Shown here: piece after piece, positions 1-14,492 of the stretch
Layout of the letters: every line of letters begins with the position of its first letter
Position numbering within the stretch: the stretch's first letter is position 1
Origin: Bursaphelenchus xylophilus
Taxonomy: Eukaryota > Nematoda > Chromadorea > Rhabditida > Aphelenchoididae
DNA: 64,000 bases
Direction: 5' to 3'
Assembly: GCA_904066235.2 (NCBI GenBank)
Contig: CAJFCV020000003.1
Span: 6,820,001-6,884,000 of the forward strand
Notes under the pieces: model-generated
Databases searched by the model: none
What the model was told of the DNA's origin: nothing
Seen by the model: the letters and a program-made list of their open reading frames with translations, nothing else
Made by a program: the position numbers and the translations under genes

Positions 1-846
1 CTGAAAGCAGCATGCCCAAAGGTGCGTCGCTCATCAATCTTTTGATTGTAGCCTGTTGGAGACTCTCGTTGAGAAGCTTATAGTTAACCTCATTGAATTT
101 CAAATCGGGCTCCATCCACATTGGCTCGTAATATCTTATGAGTCCAGTCTCAGGTGTATAATAATGACCTGGAGGGAATGTGGAGACGGTCTTGCAGAGT
201 CCGTTGATCACCTTCATTTCACTCGCACACATAAATCGCCCACATTCATCGTATCCATAGTACAAGGCCTTGACTCCAATGGGATCTCTGGCCACGAAGA
301 AGATGTTATCATAGCAAATGGCAAGGGCAAATGTGCCGTCAAGAAGGTTGCAGAATTCGGATCCTTTGAAAAGATCGAACAATCTGATTAGGATCTCGGT
401 GTCACAAGACGTTCTGAAGGTAGTGTGAGGGAAATGGGTCTCTTTAAGTGCATGATGGTTGTAGATTTCACCGTTGTGGACTACCTGCAAGATATTTTTA
501 GTATTGACACTTATATTACGACTATAAATAGGAGATGATGACTCACTTGTCTATCCGGGCCTGATCCTTCAATTGGGTGGAAGCAGCCAAGATCGTTGAT
601 GGCCAATCTCTCGTGGAAAAGGGTATTTCCATTGTTTTCGTTACGGTAATGGTTGCGCATATCAGGGCCGCGGTGGGAAATCAGCCTAAAATTCATCGTA
701 TCAGAAACAATCTAAGCAAATCTTACTGCACCTATTCTGATTTACACTCACCCTGATTGGATGTTGAGCTTGCACAAAGGAAGGAACGGGGTCTTATGGC
801 CATTTTTGTAAGCCGCAGATTCACAGATTCCGAAGATACCGCACAT
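1..846 (-). CDS. asns: Asparagine synthetase (glutamine-hydrolysing), N-terminal part, runs off the left edge
   Basis: Exons read on the minus strand: 846-752, 685-547 and 484 to the window edge, all in phase. The protein starts MCGIFG, so Cys2 can act as the N-terminal nucleophile of the class-II glutamine amidotransferase domain that releases ammonia from glutamine. The family motifs SHRGPD, VVHNGEIYN and RDPIGVKALYYG follow in order, and the visible sequence ends at SDAPLGMLLS, just where the ATP/aspartate-binding synthetase domain begins. That domain lies outside the window. It should make asparagine from aspartate, glutamine and ATP in the cytosol. Upstream on the other strand is the astacin-like gene, so the two are divergent across about 1.8 kb. 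Confidence 0.93.
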
Positions 847-2669
847 AATGGAAAAGGACGAGGTTCCAATCCAAAGAACGGTGCTTTAATAACAATCTGA
901 TTGGCGGCTTATCACCAACAATTAGTGATTCCGTGGGAAAATCGAAATTCAGTTGGGGAGAGTTGGTGTCCTTCCTTTTCGTCCCTTGACCCCGGGTCGA
1001 GCGATAATAATGGGGTACGCGGAGTGTCATAAACTTATATACCCGAGATGTTGTTGTAATCCGGTAAAGAGTAAAAACAGATAAGATACGTTCTTTCAGG
1101 TATTTTAGCAAAAATGGATTGTTTTTTACATGCAAACAAAAATTGGAAAAGGACAAAGAAGGAAACTGCCGGAGGGTATCAGCAAAACAACTTTGTTTAA
1201 CAAATAGTACTGTAGGAATAACAACGATATATTTTTGCACATGTCACGCAAAAATAAAAATACAACATGAAGGCCGACAAAAATCCATTTCTTAAAGTTG
1301 CGTAAGCTTTTGTAAACGAAACATAATAAAATCTGAAATTCCAAGTGATCATGCTGAGCATAAATAAATTGATAATCTTCTAGACAAGCCCCTCCCTTTT
1401 GATCCATTTATTTGCCTGAATCCAGTTTAATGTTGCAATATCCATTTCCGAAAGGACAAATATTTGAAAACTGTGAATATTCTAAATGATGAGAAAAATT
1501 AATATTGTCATTTTGCGGGTTTTCCTCAAATTTCGATTTTTTGTCATATCACTGCCACTCAATTTCCTGAGTGAAATGTATTTAATTCCCATTCAAGCAT
1601 GTTATAATCTCTGCCATTTAAGTTAATTACGCAACCCCGGCACTCTAAAGCAGCGACCGAATTGGAAATTTAATCTAAATTTACCGCACTTTTTAACGGA
1701 AGGACTGGCCGAAGCTGGTGGGTGAGTGTCGAGAGTGCCAAGGCCTCCAAATTGTCGCGCAAACCGGAGTTGTCACGAACGTGAATTGGCTCCTTTCTTC
1801 TTCGTATGCAAATTCTCGGACACTTGTGGACACTTATTCCCCCTTTGTCTCCAGCTGGGAGCCAAAAAAATATGTGAAGGAAATTAATTCAGAGCGACAG
1901 AATATAAATTGAAAAACATTGTAATATTTGCATAAGATCCCGTTTCATCTCGAGGGTACCCTTTCGCTTTAATTTCTTGTCCCATCTGTCTATTAAAGAT
2001 GAGTTCGGACCGAATGTTTTCATTTCCGCTCTGACACATTGCAACTGGACACCTAAAACACAAACAAATCGAGATGGCCAGATTTTTGTGGCCAGATTTG
2101 AACAAAACAGTGATCCGGAATGACCAAACATGACCTTCTTTGTCATCAAATTAAAATTTTAAAAAGCTTGTGTACACTTGACCCTGCGTATTAAAATTAC
2201 GATGACTGATAATGCGAATTCTTATATATTATAAATTGGATAATTGGGGCCAGCGTACGGTTAATCACACTTTTCCTACGATTTTCAAAATGAATAACAT
2301 GTTGGGGATGGTGATTCTGGCCTCTTTTGAGCTTTTAATAAAAGAAGAGCAACTTAAAGACGATGGACATTCCATCACCTTAACTGCCCCATTCAAATCG
2401 GAGGGCAAGGCGGCGTGGTGTGATAGGGTGAGTAACGCCTCACCGTGCCATTTGACTGTATTCTGGCCTTTCCCTCCGACCATTCTATGGCCCTCTTTCC
2501 ATCGCCTTTACGAGTCGAAACTCGGCGGTTTTCGAGCGATGAAAGGGGCGTGGTCGAGCGTGGTCAGAACTCTTGAAGTGTTTGGCTACCGAAGTCCAGT
2601 CCGCAAGTGCAGAGGTCATTCTATTCGGGACTGGCATCGAGCCGCACTTTCTCAAACATTGGGACAGGT
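847..2669. other. Intergenic spacer between divergent genes
   Basis: AT-rich sequence with no open frame that resembles a protein or has usable splice borders. It should contain the promoters of the asparagine synthetase (minus) and the astacin-like gene (plus). I see no RNA gene or clear repeat. Confidence 0.5.
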
Positions 2670-5600
2670 ATGGCCATATTTAGGAGCTTCCGATCACTTG
2701 CCTTCCTTTGTTTGGTTACGGTAGGTCCCCCCTCTGTTATCGCCCATTTCTTGCAGGTTGTTTTTGCCGAGTCCAAGACCATCTTCTACCGATTTCATGA
2801 CAAAAATAGTAAGTTTTAAATGTGATTAATAGTTCTACGGATTTTTTTGTGAAAAACGCTAATGCTTATAATTTTTTTTCGTTTGTTACAAGATTTTTTT
2901 TTTAGATGCCTCAATCAACAACTGTATACTCAAAGCCATGGACAAACTGCGACAAGAGACATGCCTCACATTCTCCAAGGTCCCAAAACCAGTAAAGGAA
3001 AGAGTAATTTCCTTTATTGAATCCAAGTAAGTACCGGAAATAAGTCAGTGATTAATTTTGCACTTTAGTCACTGCGCGTGGCAAGACAACAATTCTACTG
3101 TACACATGGCCACTCATTGTCTAAATGTAAGCGCATACCCCAACATGATTATTACTTATGTGAATTGTAGGACGATACTTGCACTAACATCATCAGCAAA
3201 GCCCTGACCAACGAGAGACCTCAGTATGGAGTTGTCAGACATTTAAATTTGAAATTTAATTGCACAGGTAAGAAAAACGACCGGTCGGCCTGATTAGCTG
3301 GCTCTAATTCGAAAATCAAGGGGCTGGAGTGGGGAGGAACAGGGCGGGGGCAGATGTGGAGGGATTAGTCCAGTCAGTTATGATCGCTTTGGCGGAAAGC
3401 GCGAGCAATTCGAGCTGTGGGGACAGCTGTTTTCGCAACCAATTTGTAATTAGCCCGTTCGAAATCATGTTAATTTATTTCTCTTATGTAAATTCGTGAC
3501 CGTTTATGGTAGCGTATTAGTCCAAATTAAACGGGCAATCAAGAATAATTGGCGGTTCCTCCGGGGGATGGCCAGAGGATATAAAAGTGGATCGGGCAGC
3601 TGTCCGAGTTTCTTAACTTCATGCCCACTTAATTTCTGAAGCTTTGCCTAATCGTGAGGGCTAATTGAATCCAAAGTCAGTGCCCCGGAAACCCGATCTC
3701 ATATTGGATGGACATAAAAATGGGTACACTCGACCCATCGGGACTAATCAAATAAGAGATGCGCACACCTTGTTGACCTTCGGCACGAGGAAAAACAACT
3801 TGAGTGAAGACTTCCGAAAGAAAGTTTCTTTCTCCTGCCGAGAGTCGAGAGTGAATGGCCGAGAGTGTATGTCCAGCAGATCAGAATGCTTTGTTTGCTC
3901 ATCCTCCGGATTTGTCCAAATCTCTTCCCTGAAAAGCCAAATTCTGATAATCCCTCGTCCAAATAAAGGTTCGGGAGTCGCAGCGATTCAATAGAACAGG
4001 CCAAGGTATTAGAACCGTCGGACATTGGTTTGATCATACGCCATTAGTGGGTGACTGAATTTATGGGTGACGCAGAGTCGGGTGGTGCAGGTTCGGGTGA
4101 GAACTTTCGGGTGATCGCAAAGTCGGGTGATGCAAAGTCGGGTGGTGCATATTCGGGTGATGGAATTTTGGGGTGGGGGAATTCTCGGGTGATGAAAAAT
4201 ATTGCACTGAAGGCTACTAAATATAAAATATTGTACTAATGGCTACTAAATATGACGTAATATTGGTAAAATCTTAAAATTTTTTAAATTTTATGCTTTT
4301 TGGGGTTTTCAACCATCACGAATCCAAAAATAGAAACCATTTTGTTCGAAATTTTCTGTGAATATCAGTCTGTCGGGAAAATAACGGCGGATCGTCGCAG
4401 CAAAATGTCTCGCCTCGCCGCTATCGCGCACCAAATCCCAAGCCGCGGCTTGCAGTCGCAAAGCGATGATGAGCGACTCCGAGGCGCGACGATCCGCCGT
4501 TTTTTTCCCGACAGACCGATACTATTTTTCTGCGATAATTTTCGAAAATTTATTTTTGTTTTTTTTTTTTGAAGGTTTCAATGTCACGTCATAGTTAGTT
4601 ATGATCATTACAACATCGTCCAAATCACCATAGAAATTTCCCACTTCAAAATGGTTTCCATTTTTGGATTCCTGATATTCGAAAACCCCAAAACAAATAC
4701 AGAATTCGGTTTATTCATAAAATTTACAGTAATTCTTATATTTACTTACAATTAAAACAACAATAGTAATACACACAGAGAATTTTGAACAAAATGGTTT
4801 CTATTTTTGGATTCCTGATGGTCGAAAACCCCAAAAAGCATAAAATTTAAAAAATTTTAAGACTTTAACAAGATTACGCCATATTTAGTAGCCATTAGTA
4901 CAATATTTTATATTTAGTAGCCTTCAGTGCAATATTTTTCATCACCCGAGAATTCCCCCACCCCAAAATTCCATCACCCGAATATGCACCACCCGACTTT
5001 GCATCACCCGACTTTGCGATCACCCGAAAGTTCTCACCCGAACCTGCACCACCCGACTCTGCGTCACCCATAATTTCCTGACCCCGCCATTAGTTGTTAT
5101 TGGTCTTCAGTTTAATGCCGAGGCCTTGGTTTAAATCCTCTTTGCAATGTTCGGGAGCCTTTAAATCGCGAACAATGCAAAGTCGTTAAATGGGCATAAA
5201 TGTCATTGACGGGATTCAAAAGCGCCGCTGTCATGGATCCGAAAGACAATACGCATTATTTCAGATAAATGCACGACCTTTTGCCATAATGGAGGTACCC
5301 TTCTGGAGGATTGCACTTGCAAATGTGGGTACGGGTTGACCGGCAAATTCTGCGAACAACTCAGTCTCAGCAGCCATTTCAACGACCCTGCCTGTGGCAT
5401 CATTAGGGCCGAAAGCGAAGGAACTTTGTCACTGAGGTAAGCTAAAGATAATTTAATTTTTTTTATTTTGTGGAATCTTAATTTTCGCCCTCCTTAGCAT
5501 GGTTTATTTTTAGAGTTTTTAAGTCGTCAACTTGACGCATTTCTTTGTCAAATTGCCGTAATTTCCGTCATGTCAAATCGTTCTGTCATTTCGACTGTCA

Positions 5601-6442
5601 AATTAAACTTTTTGGAAAATTCTTGTTGTTTTTTGCAAAAAATCGTAATAATTTACAATTTTTAGGAGCTAAATTTCTCCTTGTTGTCAAAACGACCGAT
5701 GAAATAAGCATTAAAAATAGTTATGACAAATAAAAACGGTATTCATCACAGTCTATGTTAAACTCGCGTGTGAAAGCTTCGAACATCAGAATTTTCAATT
5801 CAACCAAAATGACGGAAATTTGACGTCATTTTGAAAAATCCTGTCAAATTTACAACCCTATTTATTTTTATTTCATAATTTTGGATTTATTCGTCCGTTT
5901 TGACGTTGCGCAACACATGATTTACGATGTTTTTATTTCATTCTAGTACTTACCCCGGCGAGAAGGATGGAAGAGCGTTCTGTCAGTGGCTTGTCAAACC
6001 CGCAAACCCTTGGGAAACCATCGAATTTGAATTTCTGGAGATGGATTTGAATTCCCAAGATCTCTTAACTAACTCGGATTGCGCTGACAGCTTCGTTGTG
6101 CTGGGATCCAAGGATATCAAGACACAGTAAGTTGAAGAGACAGGCATCCTAACAAAATGATGGCAATTAGTAATTAATAAAATACTATTCTTTAGAATCC
6201 CCTGTAACGAAAAGTTCAAGCAATACAAGAACAAACTCTACCGCTCGGATGGAGATTGGGTCATGTTTGTTTTGAATGGAAACTCGCACAACAAGAAATT
6301 TAGAGGTCCCTTGATCAGATATAGGATTGTTAACTCATCCAACAAAGAGATCAGATCATTCAGTCTGGATTCCTTCATCAACTCCGCCTCAACGATCGGT
6401 CTTGGCCTTATTCCTTTCGTGGCCTTCATTTTGTCCTTCTAA
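2670..6442 (+). CDS. Secreted astacin-like pseudoprotease with EGF and CUB domains
   Basis: Eight exons: 2670-2720, 2757-2808, 2906-3026, 3069-3126, 3171-3267, 5265-5436, 5947-6126 and 6196-6442, about 325 aa, all phases matching. A signal peptide (MAIFRSF...LVTVVFA) is followed by a shortened astacin-type region: ILKAMDKLRQETCLTF matches the astacin 'AI..TCI.F' block. Where the zinc motif HExxHxxGxxHExxR should stand, the protein has NIISKALTNERPQYGVV, so the zinc-binding histidines and the catalytic Glu are gone. Next come an EGF-like module (CTTFCHNGG...CTCKCGYGLTGKFC), a CUB domain (LSSTYPGEKDG...FCQWLVKP) and a hydrophobic C-terminus that could be a GPI signal. I infer a non-enzymatic extracellular protein. 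The astacin assignment rests on eye alignment; EGF and CUB are clearer. Confidence 0.72.
4048..5084. mobile_element. Long inverted-repeat element (Mutator-like), inside an intron
   Basis: Two arms of roughly 310 bp (about 4048-4360 and 4780-5084) are near-perfect reverse complements and carry short GGGTGA(T/C)GC-type subrepeats. The element is flanked by the direct repeat CGCCATTAG (4039-4047 and 5085-5093). Long terminal inverted repeats with a 9-bp target duplication are the hallmark of Mutator-like (MULE) elements. No transposase frame lies between the arms, so it is non-autonomous. It sits wholly in the intron 3268-5264 of the astacin-like gene. Confidence 0.7.
4363..4521. mobile_element. 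MITE family copy 1 (TATCAGTCTGTCGGGAAAAT termini)
   Basis: This 159-bp foldback begins TATCAGTCTGTCGGGAAAAT and ends with its near complement TTCCCGACAGACCGATA. The core contains GTCGCAAAGCGATGATG, shared with copies at 15275, 16158 and 51005. TA at each end fits Tc1/mariner-type insertion. It is nested within the larger inverted-repeat element. Confidence 0.8.
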
Positions 6443-8457
6443 AGCAATATTCTCAACTCTTTTGCTCAACTCAGTCCCTTGTTCCAGGAATAATATAACA
6501 ATCGTTGTAGATCTCTACTTATGGATTACTTTCTTTGTATTCAATGTTGCATTTTTTTTAATTATTACAGCTTGATGACGAAATAAAATCAAATAACCCT
6601 CAATACAGTATAAGTACGAACTAAGTGCTGATTTTCTTACTGTAAAATTTTATCAGCAATTGTAACAAATTTTAAAAAATCAGCCTGGTTTTTTACAGGC
6701 AGCTGAAGTAGTCTGACGAAATTTTCTCATTTATATGGATTATATACTCCCCGTACAATGTTTTGACCCCCCTCCTAACTCCGTCCAAAGTGTACTAATT
6801 CGGACCAAATTTGGTATGTAGTATACTCACAGGCTAGTAACAAAAAATATCATAGCTGGACCCACCTTATAGTTGAATATCAAAATCTAGGGGCAATTTT
6901 CAAAAATCACCTTAAAAAATCGAGGAAAAAGTTTTGACCCCCCTTAAAAAAAGTTAGATATCGCCAGCGGATACCATGCAAACCTATTGTAATCGACGTC
7001 CCATACCTGAATACAGGTTAATAAATGGTTTTCCGTTGAGTGCTTCGTTGCATTGGAGGATTCAACGCGTTAAACCGTTTTTGATGTAGAGCTGCCCAAA
7101 ATTGTAAAAATCTTGCCCTAGCGCTTTCCTAGAGCTCTAAATTGGGTTTATATTATGTGCTTTAGACCTGTATTTACCTTCTCCTTTCAATAAAAGTGCA
7201 TGGTGGCCTGGCGGTGTAGATTCGGCAGATGCCCTCTTGTCATGCCCAGCCTTGGTGAGCCATTTGCTCTTTGACTCAAGGTCGAGATGTGGTCGTTAGG
7301 TCCTCAATGTAATCCTGAGACTCCTAGTTACTCTCAAACAAAGAATAAACTCCGGCTGGCACGGTCTCATATGGTTTGCAGGCGCAACTTCGCCGATCTG
7401 CGCCTTAACGAAAACCCCGCGTTTTTCAAATGGATTTTTAGCCACCAAAAAGGGCTTTCATTTGATGGACCAGGTAATTTAAGACGTTACAGCACCCACT
7501 ATACTCATTTGAGACGTATGAAACGCCAAATGGGAGGTGGGGATGTAATAGTACTCGGGGTCATCTACAGTAACGGCAAACTTAAGATTAAGGTGAATGA
7601 AACCCATTACAAAACGTGTCAAATCAAAACATGTTACATTACTGAGAGTAAATAGGAGTCTCAGGATTGCATTGAGGACCTAACGACCACATCTCGACCT
7701 TGAGTCAAAGAGCAAATGGCTCACCAAGGCTGGGCATGACAAGAGGGCATCTGCCGAATCTACACCGCCAGGCCACCATGCACTTTTATTGAAAGGAGAA
7801 GGTAAATACAGGTCTAAAGCACATAATATAAACCCAATTTAGAGCTCTAGGAAAGCGCTAGGGCAAGATTTTTACAATTTTGGGCAGCTCTACATCAAAA
7901 ACGGTTTAACGCGTTGAATCCTCCAATGCAACGAAGCACTCAACGGAAAACCATTTATTAACCTGTATTCAGGTATGGGACGTCGATTACAATAGGTTTG
8001 CATGGTATCCGCTGGCGATATCTAACTTTTTTTTAAGGGGGGTCAAAACTTTTTCCTCGATTTTTTAAGGTGATTTTTGAAAATTGCCCCTAGATTTTGG
8101 TATTCAACTATAAGGTGGGTCCAGCTATGTTATTTTTTGTTACTAGCCTGTGAGTATACTACATACCAAATTTGGTCCGAATTAGTACACTTTGGACGGA
8201 GTTAGGAGGGGGGTCAAAACATTGTACGGGGAGTATAAAAAGAAGTGGTTGGAAAGTTATCAAAATCCTAAATCTTCAAAAATTCTCGCTGCGAATTTTG
8301 AGGTAAAAATCCGAATTTCTTAATTTTTGCGAGATAATTCGGAGAGAAAGGCGCGATGGAGAAGAGAATGGATGTTTTGTGCGTTCCCTCCGATTTCTGA
8401 CTCACTCCAGCTTCCCAAACAGTCCCCACTCAAAGGTTCCGTTAATTTGAATATTGA
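6443..8457. other. Spacer between the astacin-like gene and lgl, mostly transposon
   Basis: About 1.5 kb of this interval is the Tc-type element at 6743-8237. The remaining 220 bp on its right, with a poly-pyrimidine tract and several in-frame stops, is the only room for the lgl promoter that is not transposon. Confidence 0.6.
6743..8237. mobile_element. Tc1/mariner-type element with about 595-bp terminal inverted repeats
   Basis: Ends read TATACTCCCCGTACAATG and its complement, with flanking TA. The arms (about 6743-7338 and 7641-8237) differ at only a few positions, which suggests a young insertion or recent homogenisation. The roughly 300-bp centre keeps one open frame (7287-7655, running into both arms) with the Tc1-family blocks FDGPGNLRRY and KRQMGGG plus SNGKLKIK. 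The catalytic block that should read FSDEK is FSHQK, so the second catalytic Asp is missing and only a fragment of the transposase is present. Confidence 0.82.
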
Positions 8458-11423
8458 ATGTTTCGATTTCTGAGGAAACATAAACAGGATGCCCATCGTG
8501 AGACCCAGAAGCTACAAGAATCTTTCAGTTTGACAAAAGTAAGATTTTATAATTTTTAATTTTCTAGACGATGAAATAATTTTTTCTTGCAGATTAATTC
8601 CGATGGATTTCCGAGGAAGGTTCATAAATTTGCAATTGACACGAAAGAAAATCTCCTAGCGATTGTGACCGAGACAGGAAGAGTTGAATTGTAAGTTGAA
8701 CTGAATTGTCTGATTTTTTTAGATTTTCGGACAACGATCGACGTGTTTTGTTGAAGAAACTCGGTAATAAACCATGTTTCGTTTCTTTCCTCGAGGGAAA
8801 ACGAACTCTTCTGTTGGTTTGCTCAGAGAAACCTGGAACTTCACACCTTCCAGAAGCCGTTCATCTTCTTGATGTCGATGGTAATTATCCATGTTTTACA
8901 CATAATTATCGCCGATCCAAAACGCAATCGACTAGCCATTGTTTATGTGCAGATAGCTTGTTAAGCGGTACGTTTGAAAGTCTGATTTTCTAATATTGGT
9001 TTAGGTTGTGGAACATGGATAAATAAAACGAAATGGGATCAGTTATGGCCGTCAAGTATGAGTGTGGAGCCTTTTATAGATATAGGCGAGTTTACTGAGA
9101 GCAACCAGAGGACGATTCGAAGACTTCAAGTCCACCAAAATGTTTTAATCGCATTGCTTAATAAGGATCTTGTGGTTGTGGTTGACATGCAGACTCAAGA
9201 ACTTGTTAAATTTATTAGCTTTAAATATGATGTTCAAGTAAGTGAATGCTCAATGTTTCTCTTATTTTCAGAGCGTAATTTTCAATTCAGTGTCATTAAT
9301 TTGTTACTTTGTGTCTCCGCAATTTGTTTGCGCTTTAAATTTGGGAAACTGGAATGTTAGTGGAAATGGACAAGTCTCAAACTGTGACTTTGAAGATTTG
9401 ATGTATTACAATAAAGTGAAGGCCAAAAAGTAGGACCTTTGTTACTGTTATAAGCTTATATTTCAGTCGTTGGTTGACAATTTATTGCAATGGATTTCCG
9501 TCAGAATTTAGCCGTGATACCTGTTTGATGATCACGGATGAGTTGGAGAACAAGGTCTTTTCGTTCGCTGATGCTGTCTTGGATATTCAAATTATTTATG
9601 ATAATCAAGGTATGTAAAGTTTTGATGTTTTTGTATTTAACAAATTTAGGTAATGCCACCATTTTGGCCGTTCTTCTTGAGCACGAGTTTGTTGCTTTTG
9701 ACTTGTCTGATCCATACTTTCGCCGATTATCTCTGCCTTATCTTCATTGTGTCGATTTTTCTTCTGTCAGCACTGTTAAACTGCTTTCTGATATTCATTT
9801 TCCATACGACGACACATTAAAACTGAGGAGCAATTTGTTTCAATCAGCTTCAGAAACTGAATCAAACAACGATTCTTATTTTTTCTGCACTGGGTAGGTG
9901 TTGAAAATATTTTGTTCATTTTTTAGACATCAAAACGGCGATGTTGTTATATGGAGAGCAAAAAAGGATCGAGTTGACGTTTTGGATATCCTAAAAACAT
10001 CAGATGTTTTATCAGTCGGTGATGTGTATAATAATGATGAGATTATGGAGCCAGTTGAATTGGAAGACTTGCCACAAGATGTTGTTAGTATTAAAGAAGC
10101 TGGAAGCAGTTTTAATATTGAAATTGACTGCGAGATCAAAGCACCGACGCAGCTTTTTAGAAACGATGACATTGCGATAAAGGTAAGCTTAAACTTGGAT
10201 CTTGATTTTGTCTGTAGGCGGGCCTTTATGACGATCGTTGTGATGATGACGGATATACAATTGAAGTTATCCAAGCATCAAAGGAGTGGACCGTTGTTGG
10301 GCTAAATTGCGGGATTGTTTTATGTTATCCATTGAATGGAAAAGGCCTTCAAGAAGGGGAAAGTGCTGAGTTTATAAACGCAAATCTGGCAAATCAGGGG
10401 ACTATAAATGAGAAACAAACAAAGATTTCACCGATTGCTTTAAAGAGGATAGGAATGACACCCTTGAGGTAAGAAATTTGCAAGTAAGGTATGCAGTCCA
10501 AAAGGTGGATGTGATTGAATACTGGACTTTAACGACGATTTGCAGAGCTTTGCTAACGATCTCTCCACAAACACCCATAAGATCTTTGGCCATATCTGAT
10601 AACACGCATGTAATCGCCGTAGGATGCTCTACTGGAATTATTATCTACAATCCCATTAAAGAGACCGTTGTATTCAAACGAAATTTTTTGTCACTCGAAG
10701 ACACAAAACTAGTGCTATCTGAAGAGAAACCGTTGACCAGACTAAAATCGATGAAACAATCGGTTCGACGGACATTCAGGAAGAAAGATGCATCGACCAG
10801 ACAGAAACCAATGGTGGACCGGGAAGTTGCCTTCCGAGATACGAATTCTCCCTGGACCCATGGCTTCAAAAGCTTGATATTCTTTGAGCCAACCTCAGAT
10901 CAAACATATCTTTATGCGGGGACTGGCAATGGAATTTTATTCATGTTTGGACTAAAAGAAGATATGTGCACTTTGTTCAAGGAGATCAGATTGGCTCATC
11001 GGGCCCCAGTTTGTTCCCTCTCTGTACTGATGGATCCTGTTCAAACCAAGTTAATTGTGTTCACAGAAGAACAGATAAGAAGTTTTAACATCGACACGCT
11101 CAAGTCATCCAACCTCTCGTATAAAATTACTGCGAAATGCGGAGTTAAGATCCGGAGAGGGATTGTTGTAAAAAGGAATGACTTCCCTTTTCTCAACATT
11201 ATTTGCAACGACGGAACTTCAATTGCAATGTCAACAAAAGACAAAACGTCGAAGATATCGGAGAGATTCATAGATGTAAGTTCATATTTGTCTACAAAAG
11301 TAATCAATCCGTTGTCTTCAGCTGTCCGACAATGGTGCAATCCGCCTCTCCGATTTGAATGAAAATAATTTGATTACGGTGCCCAATTATGGAACAATTA
11401 TAACGCTGTATAAAACTACATAA
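8458..11423 (+). CDS. lgl-1: Lethal giant larvae protein (WD40 polarity scaffold)
   Basis: Eleven exons: 8458-8538, 8593-8690, 8723-8967, 9005-9237, 9272-9429, 9467-9609, 9650-9893, 9927-10182, 10218-10468, 10546-11275 and 11322-11423; about 846 aa. Lgl/tomosyn family signs: an N-terminal basic helix, then AIDTKENLLAIVTETGRVEL (first propeller blade), CTGHQNGDVVIW and LAISDNTHVIAVGCSTG, ending in SDNGAIRLSDLN...TLYKTT. Near residues 638-652 the basic stretch SMKQSVRRTFRKK matches the aPKC-phosphorylated hinge that defines Lgl and separates it from tomosyn, which instead carries a C-terminal SNARE motif absent here. Lgl proteins oppose aPKC-PAR-6 at the basolateral cortex; phosphorylation of the hinge releases them from membrane. 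It ends 213 bp from the convergent acyl-CoA synthetase. Confidence 0.88.
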
Positions 11424-11636
11424 CTCTAAAATCTAGTCAATGAACTTTTAACTGCAGCGGGTTTATGTTCATGAAAATTAGCTAATGTACGGGTTTAGAG
11501 AAAGTCATTACAATACTGGAAAACCAGTTACAATTTGAAGAGCAAAGTTATAATCTGTGGGAATTACACGTGTGGTTGACAAAATAAATAACCGTCGACC
11601 AAACCAGAGATCGGCCAGCCAAATAGATAAATGTCT

Positions 11637-14171
<2,535 letters not shown>

Positions 14172-14306
14172 CTAAAACAATGTCAATACAACTGATCCGA
14201 AAACAATATGAAAACGTTGAAAACGCTAATATATGAATCACGTACAAGAATATGATTAATGTAATGCTTTAACCCGATAAAGTGAAAATCTATAAAACAC
14301 ACGAAT
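14172..14306 (-). promoter_or_regulatory. Intercistronic region with trans-splice-type acceptor
   Basis: Only about 135 bp separate the STMP1-like stop codon from the acyl-CoA synthetase ATG on the same strand, and the ATG is placed directly after TTGTTTTAG. This spacing and acceptor are what nematode operons with SL2-type trans-splicing show. I saw no clear AATAAA in the gap. Confidence 0.5.

Positions 14307-14492
<186 letters not shown>

Noticed and set aside
821..1407. Open frames of 93 and 139 residues upstream of asparagine synthetase
   Set aside because: Composition is that of translated AT-rich spacer, one overlaps the asparagine synthetase start region, and no homology is seen.
5203..5264. 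Extension of the EGF exon upstream to include a match to the end of an astacin domain
   Set aside because: The frame that fits (LSWIRKTIRII) has a TGA just upstream and no acceptor; the strong TTATTTCAG at 5264 keeps phase with the previous exon.
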